A stretch of DNA of 64,000 bases from Caenorhabditis remanei (lineage: Eukaryota > Nematoda > Chromadorea > Rhabditida > Rhabditidae): NCBI RefSeq assembly GCF_010183535.1, contig NC_071329.1, forward strand, positions 10,354,001 to 10,418,000, in the 5' to 3' direction. Within the stretch, counting starts at the first letter, position 1; each line of letters starts with the position of its first letter. The notes below the pieces were generated by a model, which was not told where the DNA came from, made no database searches, and worked only from the letters and a program-made list of their open reading frames with translations. Positions 1 to 11,134 of the stretch are shown here, in pieces. The translations under genes and the position numbers were made by a program.

Positions 1-433
1 ATACTTTTTTCAAAAAATTTCAAAAAATTTCCAAAAAAAATTCAAAAACTAAATGTTTTCAAAAAAATGTTTCAAAACGGGCCGAGATTATTCCTGATTT
101 TGTCCCGGCCCGGCCCGTGACAAGTATGATTTTATTCATTCCTGACTAGGGAATGGTCTAAACTGACCGTGGAGTTCAGAAACGAGACCTAGCACAATCG
201 ATAGACAATCAAATTTTAATGGGAAATAGTGAGTTTTTGTGTATTAACTAATGCGAATCTGAAAAGGCTTTAAAAAGTTCAATAGAAAATAGAAAAGAGA
301 GTGCCGATAACAGCTTATTTCATAACCATAAGAATAGAACTTTACTGTAATTCAAAACAACGAGGTTAATTTCCAATGCAACTCTCCTTTTGAACATTTT
401 TGTGTATCATGATATGTCTCAGATTTTTACCTA
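1..433. other. AT-rich intergenic DNA
   Basis: There is no supported gene. The first 60 bases are A/T homopolymer runs, followed by a GC-rich stretch of repeated CGGCCC words at about 105-117 that looks like a dispersed repeat edge. No ORF with splice-site support was found on either strand. Confidence 0.4.
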
Positions 434-865
434 CAGTACCGTGCAAAAAGATACGCACTATGGCCGGTTTCAGTTTAAATTGTCCAACTTTGAGAGAGTG
501 TTACGGTATCACTTATTGGCCCACAGAATGTAAATTATAAACCATACAGAACAAAAGGTAGAGCTTCATTTTCGTAGTTGACAACTTTTTTGTAAGGACA
601 CTCTCTAAAGAGTTATAGTCATTTTAAGACAGCAGGTCAAAAATCGCACTATTTTGCACTGAAATTGGTAGATTTGATGGAGGAATTACTTTGTCGATAT
701 ATAACTTGCTAGGAAGTGTCTGTACAAAAAAATAGTCAACTACAAAAATGAGGCTCTACCTTTGTTCTGTATGGTTCATACATAATTTATTTTGTGGGAC
801 AATAAGTGATACTGTAACATTCTCTCAAAGATGGTTAATTTCAACTGAAAAGACCAAAGTTCTTA
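434..865. repeat. palindromic (fold-back) element, one end interrupted
   Basis: Bases 490-582 and 735-850 are reverse complements with a few mismatches, separated by about 150 bp. The left outer end begins CAGTACCGTGCAAAAAG, resembling a DNA-transposon terminus, but the corresponding right end is missing: the match stops near 850 and different GC-rich sequence follows. This looks like a non-autonomous MITE truncated by a later insertion or deletion. The apparent short ORF over 748-1059 runs from the palindrome arm into unrelated repeat DNA and is not a gene. Confidence 0.6.
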
Positions 866-2939
866 CTCAGGCTTGCCGCCACGATGGTTGCAAGGCCGCC
901 CAAATTGAGGGCGAATTGCCCATTTCATGTTGTTTCGAGCGAGCGCCTTGCTTGCTCCCCTCGTCGCGTTCCATACATTTTAGTAAAAAACAGAAGATAT
1001 TCATGGATTTAATCAGGGTTTATTTATTTGTTCAAAAAATACAAAATCAAAAAATATAAACATGTTTGTGAGAAGAGTTGGAGAACGAAGAAAGGAATAG
1101 AAGAGAACAAATTATATTTGAGTAGTGGAGAGAATGGCAGTGAGAAGGTGTTTCGATGTTTCATAATGACGAGAAGTCTTCGGCGAGGTACCTGAAATGA
1201 TATTTATAATAGTATGAGAAGTAAGCAACAGTGTTCGCGTTTTCGATGAGATTTCGCTTTTTATCATAACACTAGCATTCTAGCATTAAGATATTGTTTA
1301 GCGAAGAGAGAAGTCGAACCATGAGCTGTCGTCCCTATAAGACAACTTACTTGAATGAGTCGAATCCGTCCAATCCATCAGAAAGTCGAAGTGCTGACTG
1401 TCCAATCAGTAGCTGCCGTTAGAAGTTCCGAATTGAGACAGCTTTCATTTCCATCGAACAGTGTTCCGAAGTCTCAAATTATTTTATTTTGGAGTAATCC
1501 AGTTTTTTCACTTACGAATATCTCCTTTATCCTTGACTATAATCTTTTTGGTAGTTTGAAAATATGCACTTGATAGAATAGTGTAATTAAAACGAATAAA
1601 TTAGAAAAATAATAAATAACGTGACAACAAATTTGATGTATTTCAGAGTGCAATAGAGCGCATGATTATGAAGTGGGTGAATTGCCCAACAAATGGGCAT
1701 CTTGCCATACTCCATCCTCACGCACACTCCCACTCCTTTCACCTTACCCTAGCCCAACTCTTGCCCAAGCCTCGCGCAGAGGGCAACCTGCCCAAAGTGA
1801 GGGCGATTCGCCGTAAATATAGGCGAAACGCCGGCAAAGCGCCCAACCCTCGCCTAAAATTCTCTGATTGTGAGTATCTTTTTGTACGGTACTGTAGTGC
1901 CCGAATTAAGAATGGAATAAGTGTGGAGCCGCGGGTTCCAATCAAATTTATAATTATTCTCTCAAAAAGTTTTTGACGTGAAGATAAAGGAAGCTAATTT
2001 AGATCATTAACGAAGTGATAGATGGTTTCTATTCGAATTAAAATGTTAACAGTTGCTTTACATGACTTCCTCTGTAGATTTCCAAAGTTTGGAACTATTT
2101 CTTCTGAAAAATTCAAGTTTTTGACAATTTGAACTACAAAAATCTTGATATCTGGCCCTCATCACAAACACTGTTCATACGTTTTACAGCTCTTCACAGC
2201 GGCAATAAACAATTTCTCGAATTTTAGCGACTTTGCAAAAACATTACAATGAGAAGCTTGAAACTTTTATGATTCACTTTGCATCCCGTCTAGGAACGAT
2301 TGTCTCATTCTTTAGAGAAGGACTTCTGGAGATACGGGCATGAGAAACCAGAAAAAACTCCGCAGTTCTGAATGCCAGAAAGCGTGGAAAAGAAACTTAT
2401 GTTCAAACTTGGGATTATTTAGCTAATAATGTTTCAAAGGTTATTTTTTATCAAAGAAAGACTTTAATTGTGAAAGCATTTTATCTCTATGATCTCTAGA
2501 AAAATCCCTAATTATCTCCTATGTGGTAGAAGGGATCTAATTGTTGTAGCTACAGTAATCCTGAATATCAAAACTGAGACAACATATCAAAAGAGATAGA
2601 GTCAAAATAACGTTCTTGATAAGGGAGTATTCAACAACTAGCAGAAAAATGAAAGTATGACTACTGAAGTTGTGACTCATCAGCATACATATTTTAACTA
2701 TACGGTTTCAAAAATCCCGAAAAGTCAGAAAAAAAGTTCTTACTATTCCGAAATACCATTTTCTACAGGCTGAGATCAAATCCATTCACGAGTCCCCAAA
2801 CTGCTCGACAACACTGAATGTAACCACCGGTAATGGCACAATTATTCTTCACGAAGTCTTTGAAAAAGAGCAGAGAGCGGTTAGTATTGGTATATGGTTT
2901 CAATGGAAAACAAAGTTTTTTGAAAATAAGAGATTTGGT
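866..2939. other. repeat-derived intergenic DNA
   Basis: Bases 870-930 and 1675-1860 share a GC-rich vocabulary built from GGGC/GCCC words (for example GAGGGCGAATTGCC and GAGGGCGATTCGCC), suggesting two diverged copies of one dispersed repeat. The remainder is A/T-rich without phase-consistent exons. The ORFs at 1355-1573 and 1662-1976 have no splice or codon support. Confidence 0.35.
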
Positions 2940-3160
2940 TCGTTTTAGCTGTTTCCAGAGGAAAATAACCAACTTTGAAAGTGCGTCTCATAATGTTTTT
3001 TCGAGAAAAAAAACGGTAGATCAAACAGATTTTAAAAAAAGTGAAGCTCTAGGTTTCATCGGCATTCTCTACAAAATTTGACTATATGGGATACAAATTG
3101 GCTTAGAGACGCACTCTCGAAGTTTTCCATTATCCACTGAAAACATGGAAAAACAACCTT
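2940..3160. repeat. imperfect inverted repeat
   Basis: Left bases around 2953-2995 match the reverse complement of 3100-3148. The best conserved core is GTGCGTCTC on the left and GAGACGCAC on the right, and the flanking arms are only about 70% alike. It is probably an old MITE remnant upstream of the PDZ gene. No target duplication was recognised. Confidence 0.4.
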
Positions 3161-3540
3161 AACCGGCACTGCATCACGTGTCCTCACAAGTCTTTAAAAA
3201 CAATACAGATAATTTTTTCTTTCAAATTCTCCAATTATGGACAAGAATTTTTGAACAATGAAGGGATGGGGTCTGTTTTTCAAGAGGAGACAAACCTATG
3301 CTCTTTTGAGCCGTCACGAAAACGTAACCGACTGCTCCACGCATTCAAAGCAGGGCTGACACCTTGTCTAATAATTCAGAAAGGATCGTAATCATAAGCT
3401 CTTTCTGATTAATTTTTGCTTTCTCCCCGTCTTCGAACTTTCCTATCTGGATTCTGAGTTAGGCTCCGTTATATGAAAGATTAGAAACTTTTTGTACTTA
3501 ACAACAACATCTAAAACAGAAAACATCAAAATGTTTACAG

Positions 3541-6500
3541 AGAGATGAATTCAGTGTCAGACTCCAAATCCAGTCCAAAAACGACAAAGCAGAGAGAAAG
3601 AAACTACTTCTTAGCAAAAAAGTTCATGAAATCCAGCTGGAAAGGCATATGCACCAGTCACTTGGAACCACACTTGATAATGATTTAATCATTACTAGTA
3701 TCAAGAACGGTTCGCTATGCGACGGAAAAATGGAAGTCGGAGACCAGATCATTCGAGTCAATGACTACCCGTGTGAAGACTCGATTGATGTGTCCACAGC
3801 ACTTGCTCTCGTGAAGAATAATTTTACGATCACAGTTGCTCGGATGGATGAAGATACGCAAGAGAGGATTCGAAGATTGGCCGATGAGAAGAAAAAGGAG
3901 AAACAGGACGAGAATAAGGTAAATGTGACTAACGGTTTAAATATTTTCTATTTTTCAAATAGTTATTCTCCAGAACTTTAAATTTTAAAAAAACACATAA
4001 AATATTTTTTTCAGATGCCTCCACTGACCATATTACCAAGAAGAGGTCCAGTCCCAAGCACTAATCCAAAGACCCACGAGACCATTGATGTGTTGGTAGA
4101 ACTGAATTACAATCAAGATATTGGAGTCAATCTACAGAAAATGTGTAGTGCAATTGTTGTGAAGGAAATTGCAAAAGGCGGCGGAGCGATGAATAGACTC
4201 AAAATTGGTGATGAACTTAAGATGGTAAATAATGTGGAGATAAGGACAGAAGACGAAGTGTATCTTGCATGTAAGCGGAGTGGGCCGGTGATTAAATTCA
4301 CAGTATCCCGTGACATACGAACCGCCCAAAAAGAAGATGAGAAGCAGAAAGAGGTAAATATACAAAAGTGCACTCATCCTTTTGATCTTTCTATTATGAT
4401 TGTCAGAGTTATTTTTAGAAATCTCTGGAAAACATCAGGAAACCGGAATCTAGTCACCATATTAATCAGAATCCAAGAAAATCTGTGATCGCAGGACCAG
4501 GGAGAGCCACAAACACATCCGCAGACCAACCCACGATACCCGATGTGGTAAGTGAAATTGGGAAATATTGATTACACAGAAGTCAAAATCTAAATAGAAG
4601 TATCATAGGACCGTTCGAATTGGGAAAATTTCAGAGATAGATCAAAACCTAGTGAAAAAATGAAAAATGAACAATGAAACAATTTGAAAAAATTATACTT
4701 TTTCACAACCTTGTCTTGAAAAAATTCAAGATTGAAGAGTTTTCTTGAAGTCTATTCAATACGATATCGGCAAACTCCGCTCTTTCCAACTAGAGTTACT
4801 CCTTCTGAAAATCCATAACACTTGGAAGTAAACATCAGTTTAGTGAAAGTAATATTCTCACAGCATCTACTGTATTCAACAATGAAAAACTGATGTTTAC
4901 TTCCAAGTGTTATGAATTTTCAGAAGGAGTAACTCTAGTTGGAAAGAGCGAAATTTGGTGACATCGTATTGAATACACTTCAAGAAAACTCTTCAATCTT
5001 GAATTTTTTGCAGGGTTGTGAAAAACGTATAATTTTTAAAATTGTTTCATTGTTCATTGGAAATCATATACTTTTCAGAACCAAGATATTACCGGTGAAG
5101 ATCAGATTGGATCTAAAAATGCTTCGACTGTTAATACGACGGCAGCACTCATTTTGAACCAGGATTTACCAATGGCAAGCAGTTCCACTTCTTCCACATC
5201 ATCAGCAGAATCCCAATCTATTCAGAAGGAAATTCTAAATTCCAGGGTTTGCCAAAAGATGGAGTCATGAAGAGGTATAGTTATTGTTTCAGAACGCGGC
5301 GATCGAGAATACAGTGAATACAGACGATTTATCACGATTAACTGTTGAAACTGAGACAAGCGAAGACAAGGACACACAAGATCTGAACTGGTTTTTCTCT
5401 CCCTTGCAAAATGATATTCCACTGGTTAAGGTATCAATGGCTTTTGAACAACTTATTGTGAGATTAAAATTAATATTTTCAGCCAGTTTCTCTTACTGGG
5501 AAACCAAAAGCATCTGATGTCTCTGGGACTAGAAAAGGAAGAAAAAGAAGTCACAGCTCCAAAAAATCGTGCACAATGCACATTGATTCTGGAAGTTCTG
5601 CAGCCAATGAAACTCCATCGGTCATTGCTAACGAAGAATCTCTTCTGAAGTTATGTTTCTATAATGTCAACAGAACAAAAGTCTCAAAAAAAAATTTGGA
5701 AGCAGTTATTAGAAATAAAGGGTGAGAAAAGTATCTCTGTTTTTTTTTTGCATGTTTGATTTGTTTTCAGCGTGGAAGGGGAAATTCGTTTTGAGGAACC
5801 AAAAAGATTGCCACTGAAAGGTAACAAATTCTCAATCAACTTCTCGATTCAACAAAAATACGAATCGACATTGGATCTGAAAAACAATTGGCAGACAATA
5901 TTCTCTATAAAAGCATTCGTACGTTTTTGAACGTAAAACACTATTGAGAGAGAAAATTTTTCAGGAGACCGACGACCCCTTCATCTGGAGATCGATGAGT
6001 GAGTTGGATTTCGTCGACACATTGCTGTTCACAACACTGTAATAAAAAAAAGAAGTGAAAATTGAATAATTATTAATTTGAGATCGACGATCAGAGGAGC
6101 TATCAAGTTGCCTGAAAATATAGATGACCTTCGTATTGACGGCGCTAGGAAACATATCATTCAGACACGATCGGGAAATGATGTGATTTTCAAGCTGAAA
6201 TCTGTAAGATCCTTTCGAAAACATAACGAAGAATAGAGTTGATAATCATGTGGCTAATGGCGAGATCACGAAAAGGGTTCTGATCAGGATTAGATTTATG
6301 AGGAGCTAGAAACTTCGAAAGTTTCGGGACTCGATAAATTTCCTGTTTTCTGTTGTGGAAAGCTTCGAAAATTTAGATCGCAACTCACCATGTTACACTT
6401 TATCCAACATTAATTCTGGCTGATATGTTAGAAACTAGTACTCTGGGTATTTTAAGAATTTTGCACCGTACCTCGTTAGGCTCCTCTCGTAGTTCCTATA

Positions 6501-6739
6501 GTTCAACAGTACTGCTACCGTAGTTACCACTTTTCTGAGCATTAAAAAAATCGAAAATATAGGGAAATCCAGAAACGACAAACTAAAAGTGAAATACGTT
6601 GCTAAAAATTTCAAAAATTCTCATAAGAACAACTGATAAGTTCGGGTAACAAGGATAGGTTAAATAGATTTAAAATTTTTAAAATTTTCAGATAATGTGG
6701 AAACCAGTCATCGACTCCTTCGAGGCACTTCGGCATTAA
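3541..6739 (+). CDS. two-PDZ-domain scaffold protein, nematode type (5' exon unresolved)
   Basis: Ten phase-consistent exons: 3541-3918, 4015-4353, 4419-4547, 5079-5246, 5293-5430, 5483-5721, 5771-5918, 5965-6002, 6083-6203 and 6692-6739. They give about 581 residues. Residues about 5-95 form a PDZ domain (VRLQI start; KMEVGDQIIRVND carries the GDxI/VxxVN-type core). Residues about 140-225 form a second one (DIGVNLQ carboxylate-binding loop; RLKIGDELKMVNN). A Lys/Glu-rich helix separates them. A Ser/Thr-rich linker follows, then an unrecognised C-terminal region ending in an aromatic segment (IMWKPVIDSFEALRH). The first exon here has no in-frame ATG before PDZ strand 1, so an upstream start exon is needed. 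A possible one is at 3257-3322 (ATG AAG GGA TGG..., donor GTAACC, phase 0), unproven. PDZ domains bind C-terminal peptides, so a scaffold role is inferred. Intron 4 carries a palindromic element. Confidence 0.75.
4667..5057. repeat. palindromic MITE inside PDZ-gene intron
   Basis: Two arms of about 175 bp (4667-4842 and 4886-5057) are near-perfect reverse complements around a 44-bp spacer. The outer ends are ATGAACAATGAAAC and its complement. The element ends only about 20 bp before the acceptor of the exon at 5079. No target duplication was identified, so its class is unknown. A transcript through this intron would fold into a long hairpin. Confidence 0.8.
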
Positions 6740-6900
6740 TGGTTGCCGATTACCCAAATCGTACAAATATTTGTTGATGTAAGAATAATTGTATTCTTCT
6801 TTTTATTTATCTATTTATTAATGTCCAATTAGAATTGTGCCATTCCTTATACTTGTATTCTTATCTTTCTTTCTTCTTATCTTTGTGTGATAATAAATTT

Positions 6901-9900
6901 GGGTTTCGAAAATTCAAACTGCATTTAGAAATTGCAGTAACCATGAAGTTAGTTTCAAACTACATAATTCTGATTTTAATCCATTTCCTCCTGATAAATT
7001 ACAGCCAGGCCAAAGCAGCAACTCGATAGATTTACTCGTTCTAACTAGATTACTCTTCTAATTAGACAACTACCTGATGCTGTCATCGGTGTCACATGCT
7101 GTAACCAACCATTCAGATTTGGGTTTCGAAAATTCAAACTGCATTTAGAAATTGCAGTAACCATGAAGTTAGTTTCAAACTACATAATTCTGATTTTAAT
7201 CCATTTCCTCCTGATAAATTACAGCCAGGCCAAAGCAGCAACTCGATAGATTTACTCGTTCTAACTAGATTACTCTTCTAATTAGACAACTACCTGATGC
7301 TGTCATCGGTGTCACATGCTGTAACCAACCATTCAGATTTGGGTTTCGAAAATACAAACTGCATTTAGAAATTGCAGTAACCATGAAGTTAGTTTCAAAC
7401 TACATAATTCTGATTTTAATCCATTTCCTCCTAATTAATTACAGCCAGGCCAAAGCAGCAACTCGATAGATTTACTCATTCTAATCAGATTACTCTTCTA
7501 ATTAGACAACTACCTGATGCTGTCATCGGTGTCACATGCTGTAACCAACCATTCAGATTTGGGTTTCGAAAATACAAACTGCATTTAGAAATTGCAGTAA
7601 CCATGAAGTTAGTTTCAAACTACATAATTCTGATTTTAATCCATTTCCTCCTAATTAATTACAGCCAGGCCAAAGCAGCAACTCGATAGATTTACTCATT
7701 CTAATCAGATTACTCTTCTAATTAGACAACTACCTGATGCTGTCATCGGTGTCACATGCTGTAACCAACCATTCAGATTTGGGTTTCGAAAATACAAACT
7801 GCATTTAGAAATTGCAGTAACCATGAAGTTAGTTTCAAACTACATAATTCTGATTTTAATCCATTTCCTCCTAATTAATTACAGCCAGGCCAAAGCAGCA
7901 ACTCGATAGATTTACTCATTCTAATCAGATTACTCTTCTAATTAGACAACTACCTGATGCTGTCATCGGTGTCACATGCTGTAACCAACCATTCAGATTT
8001 GGGTTTCGAAAATTTAAACTGCATTTAGAAATTGCAGTAACCATGAAGTTAGTTTCAAACTACATAATTCTGATTTTAATCCATTTCCTCCTAATTAATT
8101 ACAGCCAGGCCAAAGCAGCAACTCGATAGATTTACTCATTCTAATCAGATTATTCTTCTAATTAGACAACTACCTGATGCTGTCATCGGTGTCACATGCT
8201 GTAACCAACCATTCAGATTTGGGTTTCGAAAATACAAACTGCATTTAGAAATTGCAGTAACCATGAAGTTAGTTTCAAACTACATAATTCTGATTTTAAT
8301 CCATTTCCTCCTAATTAATTACAGCCAGGCCAAAGCAGCAACTCGATAGATTTACTCATTCTAATCAGATTACTCTTCTAATTAGACAACTACCTGATGC
8401 TGTCATCGGTGTCACATGCTGTAACCAACCATTCAGATTTGGGTTTCGAAAATACAAACTGCATTTAGAAATTGCAGTAACCATGAAGTTAGTTTCAAAC
8501 TACATAATTCTGATTTTAATCCATTTCCTCCTAATTAATTACAGCCAGGCCAAAGCAGCAACTCGATAGATTTACTCATTCTAATCAGATTACTCTTCTA
8601 ATTAGACAACTACCTGATGCTGTCATCGGTGTCACATGCTGTAACCAACCATTCAGATTTGGGTTTCGAAAATTCAAACTGCATTTAGAAATTGCAGTAA
8701 CCATGAAGTTAGTTTCAAACTACATAATTCTGATTTTAATCCATTTCCTCCTAATTAATTACAGCCAGGCCAAAGCAGCAACTCGATAGATTTACTCATT
8801 CTAATCAGATTACTCTTCTAATTAGACAACTACCTGATGCTGTCATCGGTGTCACATGCTGTAACCAACCATTCAGATTTGGGTTTCGAAAATTTAAACT
8901 GCATTTAGAAATTGCAGTAACCATGAAGTTAGTTTCAAACTACATAATTCTGATTTTAATCCATTTCCTCCTAATTAATTACAGCCAGGCCAAAGCAGCA
9001 ACTCGATAGATTTACTCATTCTAATCAGATTACTCTTCTAATTAGACAACTACCTGATGCTGTCATCGGTGTCACATGCTGTAACCAACCATTCAGATTT
9101 GGGTTTCGAAAATACAAACTGCATTTAAAAATTGCAGTAACCATGAAGTTAGTTTCAAACTACATAATTCTGATTTTAATCCATTTCCTCCTAATTAATT
9201 ACAGCCAGGCCAAAGCAGCAACTCGATAGATTTACTCATTCTAATCAGATTACTCTTCTAATTAGACAACTACCTGATGCTGTCATCGGTGTCACATGCT
9301 GTAACCAACCATTCAGATTTGGGTTTCGAAAATACAAACTGCATTTAGAAATTGCAGTAACCATGAAGTTAGTTTCAAACTACATAATTCTGATTTTAAT
9401 CCATTTCCTCCTAATTAATTACAGCCAGGCCAAAGCAGCAACTCGATAGATTTACTCATTCTAATCAGATTACTCTTCTAATTAGACAACTACCTGATGC
9501 TGTCATCGGTGTCACATGCTGTAACCAACCATTCAGATTTGGGTTTCGAAAATACAAACTGCATTTAAAAATTGCAGTAACCATGAAGTTAGTTTCAAAC
9601 TACATAATTCTGATTTTAATCCATTTCCTCCTAATTAATTACAGCCAGGCCAAAGCAGCAACTCGATAGATTTACTCATTCTAATCAGATTACTCTTCTA
9701 ATTAGACAACTACCTGATGCTGTCATCGGTGTCACATGCTGTAACCAACCATTCAGATTTGGGTTTCGAAAATACAAACTGCATTTAGAAATTGCAGTAA
9801 CCATGAAGTTAGTTTCAAACTACATAATTCTGATTTTAATCCATTTCCTCCTAATTAATTACAGCCAGGCCAAAGCAGCAACTCGATAGATTTACTCATT

Positions 9901-11134
9901 CTAATCAGATTACTCTTCTAATTAGACAACTACCTGATGCTGTCATCGGTGTCACATGCTGTAACCAACCATTCAGATTTGGGTTTCGAAAATACAAACT
10001 GCATTTAGAAATTGCAGTAACCATGAAGTTAGTTTCAAACTACATAATTCTGATTTTAATCCATTTCCTCCTAATTAATTACAGCCAGGCCAAAGCAGCA
10101 ACTCGATAGATTTACTCATTCTAATCAGATTACTCTTCTAATTAGACAACTACCTGATGCTGTCATCGGTGTCACATGCTGTAACCAACCATTCAGATTT
10201 GGGTTTCGAAAATTCAAACTGCATTTAGAAATTGCAGTAACCATGAAGTTAGTTTCAAACTACATAATTCTGATTTTAATCCATTTCCTCCTAATTAATT
10301 ACAGCCAGGCCAAAGCAGCAACTCGATAGATTTACTCATTCTAATCAGATTACTCTTCTAATTAGACAACTACCTGATGCTGTCATCGGTGTCACATGCT
10401 GTAACCAACCATTCAGATTTGGGTTTCGAAAATTCAAACTGCATTTAGAAATTGCAGTAACCATGAAGTTAGTTTCAAACTACATAATTCTGATTTTAAT
10501 CCATTTCCTCCTAATTAATTACAGCCAGGCCAAAGCAGCAACTCGATAGATTTACTCATTCTAATCAGATTACTCTTCTAATTAGACAACTACCTGATGC
10601 TGTCATCGGTGTCACATGCTGTAACCAACCATTCAGATTTGGGTTTCGAAAATACAAACTGCATTTAAAAATTGCAGTAACCATGAAGTTAGTTTCAAAC
10701 TACATAATTCTGATTTTAATCCATTTCCTCCTAATTAATTACAGCCAGGCCAAAGCAGCAACTCGATAGATTTACTCATTCTAATCAGATTACTCTTCTA
10801 ATTAGACAACTACCTGATGCTGTCATCGGTGTCACATGCTGTAACCAACCATTCAGATTTGGGTTTCGAAAATACAAACTGCATTTCGAAATTGCAGTAA
10901 CCATGGAATTAGTTTCAAACTACATAATTCTGATTTTAATCCATTTCCTCCTGATAAATTACAGCCAGGCCAAAGCAGCAACTCGATAGATTTACTCATT
11001 CTAATCAGATTACTCTTCTAATTAGACAACTACCTGATGCTGTCATCGGGGTCACATGCCGTAATGAACCATTCAGATTTGGGTTTCGAAAATTCAAACT
11101 GCATTTAGAAATTACAGTAACCATGGAGTTAGTT
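6901..11134 (+). repeat. 220-bp tandem repeat array, 19 complete units plus a partial one
   Basis: Units begin GGGTTTCGAAAAT every 220 bp from 6901 to 11081, giving 19 complete units and a partial twentieth that diverges after 11134. Units 3-18 are almost identical. Units 1, 2 and 19 share a different reading (CTGATAAAT in place of CTAATTAAT), and units 19-20 hold further private changes, the pattern of a homogenised core with diverged edges. Single-base variants recur out of order (AATTTAAAC in units 6 and 10; CATTTAAAA in units 11, 13 and 18), pointing to unequal exchange or gene conversion. The array starts beside an AATAAA (about 6889) that could be the poly(A) signal of the PDZ gene. Copy number in an assembly of such an array may be approximate. 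Confidence 0.97.
6943..7029 (+). other. 28-codon signal-peptide-like ORF, repeated once in every array unit
   Basis: Each unit carries ATG AAG TTA GTT ... ACT CGA TAG. The product starts MKLVSNYIILILIHFLLINY and ends SQAKAATR: a charged N end, a hydrophobic core of about 14 residues and a SQA-KA signal-peptidase-like site. The two base changes that separate edge units from core units (CTG/CTA and ATA/ATT) are both synonymous in this frame. Unit 19 reads MELV in place of MKLV. Two readings fit: a multi-copy secreted micropeptide, or a chance ORF overlying an intron-like stretch, since GTAACC at the ATG and TTACAG downstream could be splice sites. Expression is unknown. The coordinates give the first copy; the others follow at +220 steps. 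Confidence 0.35.

Noticed and set aside
5965..6203. Apparent frameshift between late exons of the PDZ gene
   Set aside because: It arises only if the GTGAGT donor at 5999 is used. Using GTTGGA at 6003 restores phase 2 and an open frame to the stop at 6737-6739.
6901..11134. Array considered as a CRISPR-like or rDNA-like structure
   Set aside because: Units are contiguous 220-bp repeats without unique spacers, and the flanking genes are eukaryotic with introns. There is no resemblance to rRNA or tRNA genes.
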